A stretch of 64,000 nt of DNA from Aporrectodea caliginosa (GCA_020284085.1 JACEVL010000832.1:894501-958500), one strand, 5' to 3'; counted from the first letter of the stretch, positions 1 to 11,203 are shown. The notes: generated from the sequence alone by a model not told the origin. Program-made: numbers and translations.

Positions 1-70
1 TCGCCCTCCTCCTTTCTCCAGGCTTGGGACTGGCACTACCACAGGTAGGGTAGTGGCGGAGCTTTGACTA
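1..70 (+). repeat. Dispersed repeat, family A, copy 1
   Basis: The opening segment, with the core CAGGCTTGGGACTGGCA, recurs at 20209-20265 and, more diverged, at 50497-50565. No coding potential or tRNA boxes were seen. It may be the edge of a larger repeat whose start lies outside the window. Confidence 0.5.
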
Positions 71-489
71 ATACACAGCAAACTCTTCTATTTATATATA
101 CCCGTTGGGAAGCAAGGGCAGCGGCCAACTAGGTCAAACAGCCGAAGCCTAGCAGCTCAGACCGGACCAGACTCGAGAGACTTCTGACTCGAATGAAGAG
201 AATGGACGTCCTCCCTATGGCTTCGCCGAGGGTCGAGGAGCGAGGAGAGGGTGGGAGTGGCTGAGGAGCGTTTGTTGTCGGCGGTCACCTGGAGTCACTC
301 GGTGTGATTCGTGTGGAATATTTCCTCCCAAAGTCAGACAACAGTACAATCTCAAACTGAGACCGCATGACTTTGTTCTACCAACTCAGGACGAAAGAAA
401 GTTCATCTCGAGGGTTCCATACAAACACATATGTTAGGTTTCCTACCTTTTAATATCAAATTAACTTACAATTTCTTTCTGCCTTACGG
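71..489. other. Unassigned non-coding stretch
   Basis: I see no repeat partner, tRNA box or convincing reading frame here. The sequence is of mixed composition with a purine-rich patch at 210-260. Confidence 0.4.
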
Positions 490-570
490 CATAACTGTAG
501 TGTAGGCTATACCAGGTTGCGGTCTGTCAACCGGCTTTTTGAATAAACGAAAGTCATTATTATTATTTGC
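490..570 (+). repeat. SINE-D 3' end with terminal hairpin
   Basis: A stem CAGGTTG (513-519) / CAACCGG (528-534) encloses an 8-base loop and is followed by AATAAACGAAA and a short ATT tail. The same end occurs at 49828-49890 with a perfect CCGGTTG/CAACCGG stem, and a diverged version ends the SINE at 53458-53906. The pattern fits a retroposon 3' end recognised by a LINE reverse transcriptase. Confidence 0.55.
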
Positions 571-640
571 AAGGGCAGCATTGCAAGAGTCCAAGCGGGT
601 TAAGATGAAGGACCCTGATCTGACGCAAGAGGTAGAAGCA

Positions 641-728
641 GGATCTTCAGAAAGAGTTGAAAAGTCCACCTTCGTCCAGAAGGAGTCCAATGTCCCGGAT
701 CTTCAGAAAGAGTTGAAAAGTCCACCTT
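641..728 (+). repeat. 56-bp tandem duplication
   Basis: The 56-bp unit at 641-696 starts again at 697 and runs 32 bases before diverging. A short open frame spans it, but nothing about that frame looks like a real protein. Confidence 0.7.
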
Positions 729-984
729 AGATAGACATTCGTACAAAATGAGTCCAATGTCCCGGACGACGAGTTGTGGAATCCAATCTCCGAATGTCGC
801 TGCTATTAGCTACATCGTTACTCTTGCCTGTCGTTTATCGAACCAAATGAACTGCGCATTAGCAGCATATTTTTTAATTTGTGTTTCATAATGGAAGTGA
901 CGTAACAATAGGCCTTTATTCACAGAATTTTTAATTCTTTATAATAAACCTGTTTCATAATTGAAGTCACATAGCCATACGACA

Positions 985-1210
985 CAATACAACTTGTATT
1001 TATAACGCGCCTTAGTAAAACAGAGTCTTACTCAAAGGACGCGTTACAATATATACTTACTAATCATAGTACTTAGAGAAGAGATAAGTTTTAAGTTAAG
1101 ATTTTAAAATATTAATTGAGGATGATCTTCGGATTGGTTCTGGTAAAGAGTTCCATTCATCTGGACCAGCAACTTCAAATATTCTGTTTCCAAATTGTAG
1201 TCACAGGCCT
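985..1210 (-). pseudogene. LINE C-terminal fragment (jockey superfamily-like)
   Basis: On the minus strand 1136-1173 reads VAGPDEWNSLPEPIR, the conserved tail found after the RT domain of CR1/L2-type LINEs (typically GP..WNsLP..IR). Below it, 1000-1055 holds an imperfect inverted pair AACGCGCC / GGACGCGTT typical of such LINE 3' ends. The rest of the element is missing. Confidence 0.6.
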
Positions 1211-1259
1211 AGGCAATATTCTCAAAGTGAGCTTTTAAACAACAGATCTCTATTGTTAT

Positions 1260-1312
1260 TTTAAATGTTTAACGCGTGCAAAGTTATACAGAAATGTGAA
1301 TCTGAGATTTGT
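1260..1312 (-). repeat. LINE 3'-end fragment
   Basis: This matches the 3' end of the LINE at 55288-55786 over the block TAACGCG...GAAATGTGAATCTGAG. It is a short antisense relic of the same family. Confidence 0.5.
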
Positions 1313-1431
1313 ATCATAACCAAAGTGACTTAACAACACGCCTAGTTTATATTCTCAAAATGAACTAATAATTATAGCCATAGATTTCTATAACAATCGA
1401 AGTGACGTAACAATAGACCTAGTCTATATTA

Positions 1432-1680
1432 GGTGAATGATAACACTTCGGCACGAAGAGCAGAAGATCAACATAGACGCAGGATGCAGGATCGATTCCC
1501 GCTACCATCTCAAAGGTCGACTCAGCCTTTCATTCGCTAGGTGGCGTTGATAAAATAAGCAGTAAGACAGATGGGCGCCTTGCGTGGCTGCCATACAGTT
1601 AATTCGACTCCTGTAATAACTTGTAAACATCCGTTCATACTATGACTTGTGATCATGCTGCGGTTTGTCAGTTTGAATCA
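1432..1680 (+). mobile_element. SINE-C, copy 1
   Basis: The segment is about 240 bp with a B-box-like GGATCGATTCCC near 1490. A reverse-complement homologue lies at 38500-38740, sharing the tracts around GGCGCCTTGC, CACTCGCTAG-like spacing and the end CTGCGGTTTGTCAGTTTGAA. The tRNA-like promoter, length and dispersed copies suggest a SINE, although the A box is not clear. Confidence 0.5.
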
Positions 1681-1883
1681 ATAATATACACGAGTGTAGG
1701 CCTATGTCCTTTTATATTCTAAACTGAACGTACATAACAATAGATTTGTATCCTATAATCAAAGTGAAGGAATAACCTTATATTCTCAGTGAACTTATAT
1801 AACAATAGACTTGTTTCATAACTGAAGGACGTAGCGATTAGCGTATAAAGGCGTAACAATAGGCCTATTACGATTACGATTAC
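1681..1883. other. Unassigned low-complexity stretch
   Basis: Short direct repeats such as AACAATAG and GAAGTGA recur between about 880 and 1860, suggesting old local duplication. No gene is visible. Confidence 0.35.
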
Positions 1884-2064
<181 letters not shown>

Positions 2065-2129
2065 AAGACTTACATTTTAATAGATTTGTATATTTATGAT
2101 CAAAGTGAAGGAATATCCAAACAATAAGT

Positions 2130-2300
2130 GAAGATGTTACTGATGGTATGTCTGGAACGGCAACTCACTCGGCAGTGTCTGGTTGGGCAAATGTACCTCG
2201 GAAGGCAACAGCATTAAAGCATTGGATGGTGGTAGACAGGCGTTGGAAAAGATAAGCTGTCTCTCTGATATCTCCAGAACTTAGTTTTAAACAAAGTTTT
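2130..2300 (-). pseudogene. REL-type LINE, C-terminal fragment
   Basis: Minus-strand translation gives RETAYLFQRLSTTIQCFNAVAF..TF, matching the C-terminus of the near-complete REL LINE at 56434-60066 (RETSFLFQRLSVVIQRFNAVAF). It ends in a stop followed by 3' UTR and lies between (ATT)n tracts. The copy is 5'-truncated. Confidence 0.75.
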
Positions 2301-2332
2301 AACCTTATATTCTTGAATTATTATTAATATTG

Positions 2333-2334
2333 TC

Positions 2335-2423
<89 letters not shown>
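2333..2423. repeat. (ATT)n microsatellite
   Basis: About 29 ATT units run directly into a poly-T stretch that starts an antisense REL-LINE 3' end. It therefore reads as that element's (TAA)n tail or target. Confidence 0.9.
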
Positions 2424-2604
2424 TTTTTTTTTTTTTATCGCCCGAGGTAAAAAGAATCCCTCAGGCTCTAAGATACTAAGCATAGTTGTGTTTTACGGGT
2501 TATTATTATTATTATTATTATTATCATTGTTTACCCGAGGTATCAAGGATCCCTCAGGTGGTATAAAAAGTCCGGGGACTGCTATTATTATTATTATTAT
2601 TGTT
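2424..2604 (-). mobile_element. Two REL-LINE 3'-terminal fragments
   Basis: Two antisense copies of the 3' terminus lie in tandem, at about 2424-2500 and 2523-2600. Each reads CTGAGGGAT..., then TACCTCGGG, then A-rich sequence and TAA units. They form the 7-bp CCTGAGG/CCTCGGG stem seen in the other copies. No coding sequence remains. Confidence 0.7.
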
Positions 2605-2983
2605 GGGGTCGTCCATTAATTATGTCAACAAATTTTAGGCAGTTTTTGACCCCTCGAGAAGCGAAACCCCCCTACAAGAAAGAAACGCAATGGCTCAATA
2701 CATGTAGAATAATTTTTTAAATGTTTACACTAAAAAATGCATACTCGAATTTCAAAATATATGAGTTTGGTTTATAACCAGCTTTTAGTAGTATTAAACA
2801 TTAAGCACTTTATGCATTTTAAGCATTACTTAATGTTTTCGCTACCATTTTGAAGGGTCTGTGTTGATTCATTGGAAAAAATATGTTGACGTCAAATTTT
2901 ACCGAACCCCCTCCCTTGTCAACAACTGTCAAACTTTTCCAAACCCCTCCCCTATTTTGTTGACATAATTAATGGACGACCCC
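2605..2983. mobile_element. MITE-1a, 379-bp DNA transposon with 3-bp TSD
   Basis: The terminal inverted repeats begin GGGGTCGTCCATTAATTATG and extend about 28 bp almost perfectly, then continue as a weaker C-rich or G-rich inverted pair. The element is flanked by GTT at 2602-2604 and 2984-2986. The MITE at 45157-47127 has related ends (GGGGCCGTCCATAAATGACG) and also a 3-bp duplication. No transposase is encoded and the superfamily is not assigned. Confidence 0.85.
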
Positions 2984-3204
2984 GTTATTATCATTATTAT
3001 TATTTTTCTCTAACACCAACTGCAAAGACAAACTATTCCAGAACAACGCATGCCGCATTGTTTTCATTCTGAGGGATCATAATGTACCAAAATTTGGTTT
3101 AAAAAATACCGACTTCTGGATAAAACAGTAATTTCTTACATAGCCTATAATTTCCGCTCCTAGTTTATTTCCTATACAAATGAAGGGGTCAAATGGTACC
3201 TCAT

Positions 3205-3655
3205 ACAGTTCTTTGTAACGTGACATCGGTGCAAGAATGGAAAATCATTTAAATATGACGAGCTCACGATTCCAAAAATAAGAAATGAATAATATGAAAA
3301 TAAACTCTACCCACTCATCAGCAACCTCATGTGGACTGCGAACCTAGATGTGTCCTAACAAAGACAACGTTTTTCAGATATTCATTGATGTATTATTAAG
3401 TCAAAGTAACTACTTAGTCACTGTAGTGTTTGTTATTGACGCCTGAAGAGTGGAGACCGTAGTCTGTCGTTTACCCATCACAGATGGCAGATGCCCCGCA
3501 TGCAGCACCCACATAAGATGGTCCAACAGTTACCAAGACACACACCAATAGGAGATCCAACACTCACCTACAAGATAAGATTATACACATAGACCTATGC
3601 AAGCATCATTCAATCCTGTGTAACGTGACCCAGATGCAAGAATGGAAAGTAATTT
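3205..3655 (+). repeat. Locally duplicated segment, copies 1 and 2
   Basis: The block starting TAACGTGACATCGGTGCAAG (3217) recurs in part at 3619, and its continuation (ACGTTTTTCAGATATTCATT) recurs at 5141-5160 inside 5030-5270. All three copies border (TATG)n arrays. No coding frame is seen. Confidence 0.65.
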
Positions 3656-3656
3656 A

Positions 3657-3768
3657 AATGCATGTATGTATGTATGTATGTATGTATGTATGTATGTATG
3701 TATGTATGTATGTATGTATGTATGTATGTATGTATGTATGTATGTATGTATGTATGTATGTATGTATG
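3657..3768. repeat. (TATG)n microsatellite
   Basis: About 27 uninterrupted TATG units. Frames reading HTYIHTYI or MYVCMYVC across it are artefacts. Confidence 0.95.
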
Positions 3769-4122
3769 TGAAGTAAGTAAGTATATTCTTTAATATAACC
3801 AGCACAAAACAGCACTCTGCTGAACAAGCATGAGCAAATAAAAATTAACATAAACATCAAAACATCTAAATCTATCCATGACCATTGACCAGCGAGATTG
3901 CGAGACAAATCTAATTAGTATGCGAACAACATTCTGACTATAAATGTTTTCCTCATTTGGTTGTCAGCTTTTGGCAGCACCCGGTCATGGCGTCTGTAAA
4001 CCGTTGGCTTCGCTGGGGTAGCAACACGTGGAGGACATGTCCTGGTGTCCCAAGAACAGCCGAAAACAGCTGTTCTATATTTGGGCTATCACCCTGGAGA
4101 TACCGCTGACGGATTAGCCTAC
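3769..4122. other. Unassigned stretch, possibly LINE 3' UTR
   Basis: It lies downstream, in LINE orientation, of the RT fragment at 4123-4842 and could be its tail or 3' region. I see no independent feature. Confidence 0.3.
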
Positions 4123-4842
4123 TCACCAAGGCTTGGATCCATCCCCTTTCTTGCTGCCCAGCATATCCCCACCATGCCGGGGCTGCATGTAGCAGACGGG
4201 ACAGCGTAGTAGCTCAAACCACGTCGTAGAGCTAGGGCCAGCTAGACCATGGGCAGTGAGCACGCGGAGGGCATAAAGAGACTGCCTGGCTCTACAGCAT
4301 AGTTTATCAATGTGCATGTCGAAACTAAGGGTGTCAGACATCGTTACACCAAGAATCTTCATGCTATTAACCCTGGTTAAGCCCGGCGTTTCTTTTGGGT
4401 CGGTACCGCGCCCTGTTCGCCCCCTGGAGCCTCTGACAATCCTGTCATACATCTCATTGCAGTTAATCTTTAGGTTACATGTGCCCGCCCGGTGTGTAAC
4501 ATGTTCCAGTTCTGCAGGGATAGTAGCACTATTTGAGGATGCAATCAGCAGGTATGTATCATCCGCATATTTTTGTATCCTGTTTCCTGAATGGGATGGC
4601 CTAAACTTGGATATTGTTGAAATAAAGTTGTTTGGTCCTAACCCCGAGCCCTGAACTATGCTAGAGTTTATTTTATTCGTGGAGGAGATGTGCCCATTGA
4701 ATTTAGTAGCATGGCTCCGATCTGTCAGGAAGGCGATAATCCAATTGTAGATGTTGTCAGGGATCGGCATCTCAGCCAGTTGCTCCTCCAGGTAAGAGTG
4801 CCGTACAGTATCCAACGCCTTGCTGAAATCCAGCGCATAAAG
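4123..4842 (-). pseudogene. LINE reverse transcriptase fragment (CR1/jockey-like)
   Basis: The minus strand encodes RT motifs in order: a motif A relic DFSKALDTVRHSYLEEQL (just before 4815), FLTDRSHATKFNG, a damaged motif B SSIVQGSGLGPNNF where QGS.LGP is expected, and motif C KYADDTYLL at about residue 82. It continues into the thumb region (VNSMKILGVTMSD...). N-terminal endonuclease is absent and the 5' boundary is the (TATG)n array at 4843. A second fragment of the same family lies at 48720-48960. The element is inactive. Confidence 0.85.
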
Positions 4843-4973
4843 ATGTATGTATGCATGTATGTATGTATGTATGTATGTATGTATGTATGTATGTATGTAT
4901 GTATGTATGTATGTATGTATGTATGTATGTATGTATGTATGTATGTATGTATGTATGTATGTATATATGTATG
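4843..4973. repeat. (TATG)n microsatellite
   Basis: About 32 TATG units form the 5' truncation border of the LINE fragment at 4123-4842. Confidence 0.95.
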
Positions 4974-5029
4974 TGAACTTTTATGAACCGCATTTTCGGA
5001 ATCCCTCACCCCTGAAAGCGCTATGAACA

Positions 5030-5270
5030 TGATTGAAGTTACGCGACACTAGAAAGAACCAAACGAACAATATGAAATTAAACCCACTCGTCAGCAAGCT
5101 CATATGTGGGCTGCGAACCTAGATGTTTCCCAATAAAGCCAACGTTTTTCAGATATTCATTGATAATTATATTCAGTCAAAGTAAATTCTCAGGCACTCG
5201 TATTGGTCATTAACTAATGGAGATTGGGAACCATCTGTCGTTTACATATGGCAGATGCTACACACGCAAC
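5030..5270 (+). repeat. Locally duplicated segment, copy 3
   Basis: Shares with 3265-3510 the stretches GCGAACCTAGATGT, CAACGTTTTTCAGATATTC and CTGTCGTTTAC. The copies are clearly homologous but diverged by substitutions and indels. Confidence 0.65.
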
Positions 5271-5740
5271 AGCAATATGCCTTTAATTGTATCTACGCTC
5301 GTGCCAAAGACCTTAATGATTTGGTTCATCTATCTTTACAAGAAAGCTACTGCTTGCCAATATTAACTTACGCCTCAGCCGTAGTTAAATACACGGTGAG
5401 ACAGGAAGAGGAACTGAATACATGTTGGAACTCTGTTTATAGAAAGTTATTTGGATTTAATAAATGGGAATCTGTGAAAGGCTTCATTTGTGGCCTTGGT
5501 AGACCATCACATTATTAAGAAACGTCGCAGATGTTCTATAGGCGGCTAGTGAATTCGACATCTAATTTTCTCCAGGATATTTTCGGGTGTTACGTTGTTG
5601 AGCACTTTCTTGGTGACTCTGAACTTGCCGGCATCTTGAACGGTAACTTTAGTTGCATAAATTGCCTTTACGAACATTTTCGCAGTCTGTGCGTTTTATT
5701 TTATGTTTATTCAGATTTGTGCAGTATGTTGTGACGTCTG
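5255..5740 (+). pseudogene. LINE C-terminal fragment
   Basis: The plus strand encodes IYARAKDLNDLVHLSLQESY, then CLPILTYASAVVKYTVRQEE and FGFNKWESVKGFICGLGR. This is the C-terminal region after the RT domain in a common invertebrate LINE group. A frameshift near 5518 moves the continuation (FYRRLVNSTSNFLQDIF) to another frame. Upstream RT and endonuclease parts are absent. Confidence 0.8.
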
Positions 5741-5904
5741 ATTGGTTTCTGCCTTCTGGAGTAATAAAGTACTGAATATGCCGTGGTCCAGGACCAGCAG
5801 TTACCAACAAGGAAAGATTATGCATACACACAAACATAATATGTCGAATATATATAAACTACTGGTGTGTTTAGCACTTACGACTTGCTAGTTATCACAT
5901 CGAC

Positions 5905-6150
5905 AGAGGACAATTTTATAGCGCAAGAAGTTCTCAACTAAAGACAGTTTGCGTGAGAACTATGTAGACAGCATCTACAAGAGGACAAGACTTTCGCTTC
6001 AAGACGGTTCCCAAAAGTCAAGAAATGATCGCGAGACCAAGACCGAGACCAAGATAATAGGTTCCGAGACCGAGACATTAGAAACCTATCTCGAGACGTT
6101 TCGAGACCGAGACACTGTTTCTAGAACATACAACTCTGGAAATAGCTATC
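5905..6150 (+). repeat. GAGACC-rich dispersed repeat, copy 1
   Basis: It carries a run of CGAGACC/GAGACCGAGAC motifs (6029-6115) and the leader ACTAAAGACAGTTTGCG (5938). The reverse complement of 41960-42205 has the same order of motifs, so this is one half of an inverted dispersed pair. Coding potential is doubtful. Confidence 0.6.
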
Positions 6151-6169
6151 GTCAGTATTACGAATAGCA

Positions 6170-6480
6170 GCTGGGTTTACTTGGAAATTACGCCTTTGAT
6201 TTGCAGTTAGGCCCATAATACATTCCCTTTGGGTTTTTCGTATACACATCTAGTTTAATTTGCACATAAAGTAAAGGATTTTAATCGTAAGCTCCAAATT
6301 TGTAATGGCTGAGCGCATTGCAGGGCCACCAGGAATTCATCAGCAAGTCAACAACTTTAATGCCTCATCGACGTTACTTCGCGAAAAATTCCAGTACAAA
6401 AGCGCTTACAAAACTTGCTAACTTATGGCTGCTATATATTACGTTAACATTATCTTTTTTATATATAATGTTTGTAAGCA
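6170..6480. other. Unassigned stretch
   Basis: AT-rich, with no recognised repeat partner or gene. A 20-base block (CTTTTTTATATATAATGTTT) at about 6451 recurs at about 6612. Confidence 0.35.
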
Positions 6481-6482
6481 GA

Positions 6483-6600
6483 ACCCCTAGTTACGCCACT
6501 GTCTGCGTCCGCTCAGTAGTCGTGAGCGCCTCTGAATAGGAATCAGGGGCGCTATAACAAGTGTTCAAATACAATACAATACAATACAATACTATATATT
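6483..6600 (+). mobile_element. SINE-1, 3' fragment with (ATACA)n tail
   Basis: Matches the 3' half of the SINE at 33067: GTCCGC...GTAGTCGTGAGCGCCTCTGA and GGGGCGCTATAACAAGTG, followed by repeated ACAAT units. The tRNA-like head is missing. Confidence 0.75.
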
Positions 6601-7149
6601 AGTTAAATTATCTTTTTTATATATAATGTTTGTAAGCAGATAGTTCTATGCACGCACGCTCGAGAATACATGTAGGCCTAAATTATGTTACATGGCTCTT
6701 TTCAGAACATGACGTAGAGTCCGAGAGTCGAACTTAGATGTCGAAATTTAAAAAAAATTGAAATCAACATGACACAGGGCTTTAACTGAAGTAATTTACA
6801 GGACTCACGTTTGCGAATATTTAATTTGGCGTTGTCACCTGGTGATGACTCTCCGAGAAGTCTTTCGTCTTTTGTCTTCCTTGTGGCTTTTTGAAGTTCC
6901 GCCAACAAAATTTGGTCAGTCTAAGAGAAATAATCAAGAACAACCCTAAGAATGCATCTTCCAAAATTCAAGAACAGACCCACAATACATTTTTCGTGCG
7001 ACGAGAAGAGTCCCAACAATTAGGGGTGACACTAGTCCTACATTCTCTTCCACATTGTAGCCTTATAAAGGCTATTTTATATCTATCGTATGTAATAGGC
7101 CATAGTATATATTCCATAAATGGCACAAAATAGGCCTATATATTTTATA

Positions 7150-7150
7150 T

Positions 7151-7225
<75 letters not shown>

Positions 7226-7310
7226 GTAGGGTATATTCCATAGCTATAGTGGCTAACATCCTGTATACCTCGGGGCAAAAAAAAAAATAATAATAATAAT
7301 ATATAAGACG
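7150..7310 (+). mobile_element. (AAT)n tract with REL-LINE 3' end
   Basis: About 23 AAT units (7153-7222) are followed by 60 bases ending CCTGTATACCTCGGGGC, an A11 run and further TAA units. This is the REL-LINE 3' end in plus orientation, again bounded by TAA repeats on both sides. No coding part is kept. Confidence 0.65.
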
Positions 7311-8020
7311 ATTTCTATATTAGCACAGCCGAGGCCGAAGGAAAGGGCGCTGTACATGAGTATAGACAGTTGATATTAAGAGTTACTGTCGTTGGATCAG
7401 GAAAAAGCCCAGCTATTAGCAGCTACTATATGAGCGCTTCTGACACTCGCTTCAAGATGGTAAACAGTTCGAAGAATGGCAAGTTCATTGGTAGCCGATG
7501 CTACAAAGTCTACATATAATTAATAAGACTGCATCCGTGATTTTCTTGGCAACAGATGTTGTGTTGCTGGAATCTTTATAGTCCACCTCTGAAGGCTCGC
7601 AGGAGAAGCGCGTGGAAATTCGGATCCGGACTCTCCGTTCTTAGTTGTTACCAAACACGTGGCGGCTACCATGAGGAGATGATTGCAGATGATTCTACAG
7701 TAGATGTAATAGGCTATAATAGCTCACTGCATGGAGTCATTCAAGCCTACACTAGGAAATTGCCTTCCTTAGCAACCTTACAACCAAGCGTCAGGAAGAC
7801 CAGCTTATCAGCGACGCTGATCAAATCAAGTCAACTCTGCCACTGTTTGCACTCTGGCAGTGCCAGTACAGAATGGATAAAAGAGGAGGGCGACCCTAAT
7901 CGTCTTGCTACGACACAGCAACAAACCAGTAAACAAAATCAAGTCAACATGATCCAGGTAGATTGTTCAGGTTTAGTGCCAGGTCAGAATCGGGAGGGAT
8001 AAAGCCAAGGGTTACGCATG
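7311..8020. other. Unassigned stretch with a 148-residue open frame
   Basis: An open frame at 7556-8002 (+) starts MLCCWNLYSPPLKARR. Its composition looks random, with no domain or repeat match that I recognise. I do not call a gene. Confidence 0.3.
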
Positions 8021-8022
8021 GT

Positions 8023-8250
8023 GGGGCGCGGTGGTGTAAGGGTATGTTCGGTGCCTTGCAGCCGGAGGGTTGCGGGTTCGAATCCACCTCAAGCCGCCGC
8101 GCAGGGACCCTGGCAAGTCCTTCACGCGCAAATGCTCATGCGCTTCGGCGTGAAACTCCGATTCAGTGTCCGCGCTGTAGTCGGGAGCGCCTCTGAGTAG
8201 AAATCTTGAAGGGACGCTATGACAAGTGCTCGAAATGAATGAGTGAATGA
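8023..8250 (+). mobile_element. SINE-1, full copy, (GAAT)n tail
   Basis: A tRNA-like head has an A-box-like TGGTGTAAGGGTATG and B box GGGTTCGAATCC (8074-8085). The body is followed by the 3' stem AGCGCC / GACGCT and a GAAT-type tail. It is about 90 percent alike to 33067-33297 by eye. The 3' stem-loop resembles that of the LINE at 25288-27357, the probable source of its reverse transcriptase. Confidence 0.9.
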
Positions 8251-8477
8251 ATGGTGCTACAATTGAAATCGTTGATGCTGGTGGTCTATGATGGTTTGCA
8301 GAGGCAGAGCGTTAAAAGGATTACTTGAAAAGTTGGGTTTTCAGTCTTGAGTCAAATACAGGACTGTAGGTAAACGGGAGAGTGTTGAGAAGGGTGAGCG
8401 AATTTGAGGATGTTTCTCAGTAGGTCGAAATAACGAGGGCCCCGTAGATTAAGGAGCGGCTGCATTTGAGAGTGGAG

Positions 8478-8528
8478 GAGACTGAAGGATCAGTTACAGA
8501 AAGGAGACTGAAGGATCAGTTACAGAAA
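8478..8528 (+). repeat. 25-bp tandem duplication
   Basis: GAGACTGAAGGATCAGTTAC is repeated immediately with its flank. A minor local event. Confidence 0.8.
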
Positions 8529-8529
8529 G

Positions 8530-9660
8530 GTATGAGTTTAAGCTGTAAATCTTATGCATTCATTTATGTGAGGATAAAAATTAACGCTGCAAATTTCTAG
8601 AGTAAAATCTCGATGTTGAACGATGAGTATAATACACATGCCTGAAGTGAGTCATTGTCGTCGACTTTTTCCGATGCCACAGAAACGGTCAAAGTGACGA
8701 CAAGAAGAATGATCAGCAGACGACCAGCGAACGGATTCCATGATAAACCCATGCTCAGGCTGAAACAGTACAGACATTTCAAACAGTTTCTGAAGTAGTC
8801 AACTATAGGCGGTTTCGTGAAAACAGAAAAGTTCTATAATAATTATTCTAGATTGTTAGGGCCTGTTTTACGATAAATTGGCAACATCAAATAAGTTGGG
8901 TTTCTAACGATTATGTTAGAACGATTATGTTTATGAAATGGTACATTGTTACAGCCTTACAGGGAGTGTAAATGACATAATTTATACTGTGACAATGACA
9001 ATCTTTATATGACTAGATTCGCTATATCGTTATAATAACGTAGCGTGATACAGCATAAGATGGGTTTAAGTGCTTTTAGACACAATCCTAATCGTAATCG
9101 TAATCTCGATATTTCTACAACACCCTAAAACGTAATCGCGAACGAGCTCATCAACAGACTCATAATTAAAAGCAAATCAGTCAAAAAATATGGTCAAAAT
9201 CGGACAACTTTGCAATCTGTATTATAAACAACATTAAATCCTGAATTGAGTTATAGCTCATGCTTCAAAACCTCTTCTTAAAAACAGTGATTGTTTCAAC
9301 TGACTCAACCGAGGCAGTATTATCCAAGACATTTCACGAGTCTACAACTCTTACACTAAAGAATTTCCGCCCTAATGATCCCTTCGGTTCTTAAATAATT
9401 TATACCTTTAGGCCTTATTTAGACTTGCTCGATTCTAATATAGCGAAAGTGTGCAACTGCAATCTCTCCTTTCCAGCTATGATCTCAATTGCTTCAAGTC
9501 ACTATATCTTATATGACTTCGAATGAGCTGTTGCTGCTGACGTTGCTCTTGTCTTAAAACGGTGTCATTCAGATAGTTCATACACCTGATAGGCTTAAAA
9601 ACATAAACGCATCAGACACTTACGTCGATATGGATCATCATCTGTCTCTTCTTCTTTCTC
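8530..9660. other. Unassigned stretch
   Basis: No repeat partner, coding domain or structural RNA was recognised. A 61-residue frame at 8597-8782 (-) has a hydrophobic stretch but no supporting feature. Confidence 0.35.
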
Positions 9661-9819
9661 CTCCTCCAAGTGGTGACGCGTAGGGGTACAAGGGGGTGCG
9701 GTCGCACTGGGTGGCCACATGCGAGGGGCGGCACTTTGGCTAACAGGAATATTTTTACGGAGGGTCAGTTATCGTGCGGTATAACTATAAGAGACCTTGC
9801 GTAACGTAACTTACAACTG

Positions 9820-10665
9820 ACAACTGACAACTGACAACTTTTATTTCCAGAAGCACAATGCATATAACAATTAACAACAATTATAACTTGACTATTACAT
9901 ATCGGTGCATTGGCTAGGGAACAGGGGAGACCCAAAAGGGGCACAAGCCCCGCTTAATTAGGGTCACCCTTTTTAACAATAATCGTTTATGGCTGGTTAG
10001 TCAGTTGAAAGAAAGAATGGTTCAACTCAATAATGTTCTTAACTAAATAATAACAATGCAATTTACTAAGAAGATCAATATGTAAGAAAGAAAGGTTCAA
10101 CTCAATAATGTTCCTAACTAAATAACATTGCAATTTACTAAGAAGATCAATATCTAAACAATTCGATGAAACAGTGTTAGGCCTAAATGAAGTATGGTTA
10201 ATCCTTCAAGTAACTATTCCACAGCTTCTTAAATTGGGTGTATGTGGGTGCATTCCGAATATTCATCGGTACTGCATTCCAAATGTTTGGACCACTACAA
10301 CAAATTGAAAATCTACGATAATTAGTGCGTGCATATATGACATATAAAACACCAGAAGAAGACCTTGTACAATGACCATGCATCTCTACTACCTTTGTAA
10401 AATAGTTTGAAAATGAATCAGGCAGCAAGTTATTGACAAATTTATACATGAAATTACCCATTTGATAGCGATTTATGTTTTCAAAGTTCATAATATTATA
10501 TTCACTGTATCTGTATGCCGTGTGGGCATTAAAGGGATCTCTTGCAATAATTCTAATAGCTCTTTTCTGCAGAACCAGAAGACATTTTAACCTAGTAGAA
10601 TAGTTCGAGACCCAGACAATATTACCATAATCAAAATAATAATTTAATAATCTTACTTAGGTAAG
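9820..10665 (-). pseudogene. LINE C-terminus and 3' UTR with heptamer tail
   Basis: Minus-strand translation gives WVSNYSTRLKCLLVLQKRAI (10560-10625), YQMGNFMYKFVNNLLP, RTNYRRFSICCSGPNIWN and a final FKKLWNSYLKD, the standard post-RT region of CR1/L2-like LINEs. The 3' UTR contains an 80-bp tandem duplication (about 10005-10157) and ends AATAAAA followed by TTGTCAG repeats (GACAACT on the plus strand, 9827-9845). RT motifs and endonuclease are lost. Confidence 0.85.
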
Positions 10666-10809
10666 ATAGTTACGCCCAATATGTCTGCTGTTATCGACAT
10701 TTCGTCATAGTTCCGTCCGACGTCGGCACACAAAAATGCTATTTTAAGCTACTTACTTAAGCGGTGACGTAGTAGTGCTTGACGTAGTGCTTCCTGTGGT
10801 CACCGGCGC

Positions 10810-11203
10810 CAGGGTTGCCAGGTCGTCGCGAAAAGCGCGAGATGGGCTACTTTTGAATCGTCCCGTGGTCGCTACGGCGACATTATGAATTCTCATAAAT
10901 TGACCACAGTAGGCTACTGGGTCACTTTTACTAGCTAATATTCTTATGTGGTGTTTCTCAGCAATAAATACATGTTCTAGGGAGTACGGACTAGTCTACG
11001 GTAAGCACTCAGCAGTCAGCCATCTAAATTTTTACGACAATGGCTTCATCAATTGCCTTGGCGAAACCAATAAAGTACCGTACGCATATTGACGTACTTA
11101 GCAAACAATCATGAATGTTTTCATTTAGTTGTTTAGCTCGCGACTTTTGGGCTACTTTTGACGTGCTTTCGCGACCAAGCACTTCCGAAATCTGGCAACC
11201 CTG
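10810..11203. mobile_element. hAT MITE, 394 bp
   Basis: The ends read CAGGGTTGCCAGG and CTGGCAACCCTG, the classic hAT start, with further inverted matches such as GCTACTTTTG / GGGCTAC. GTCACCG occurs at 10799-10805 and 11204-11210 as a probable target duplication, four bases off the left end. No transposase is encoded. Confidence 0.75.

Noticed and set aside
7556..8002. 148-residue gene candidate
   Set aside because: Random-looking composition; it ends at a SINE insertion and has no recognisable domain.
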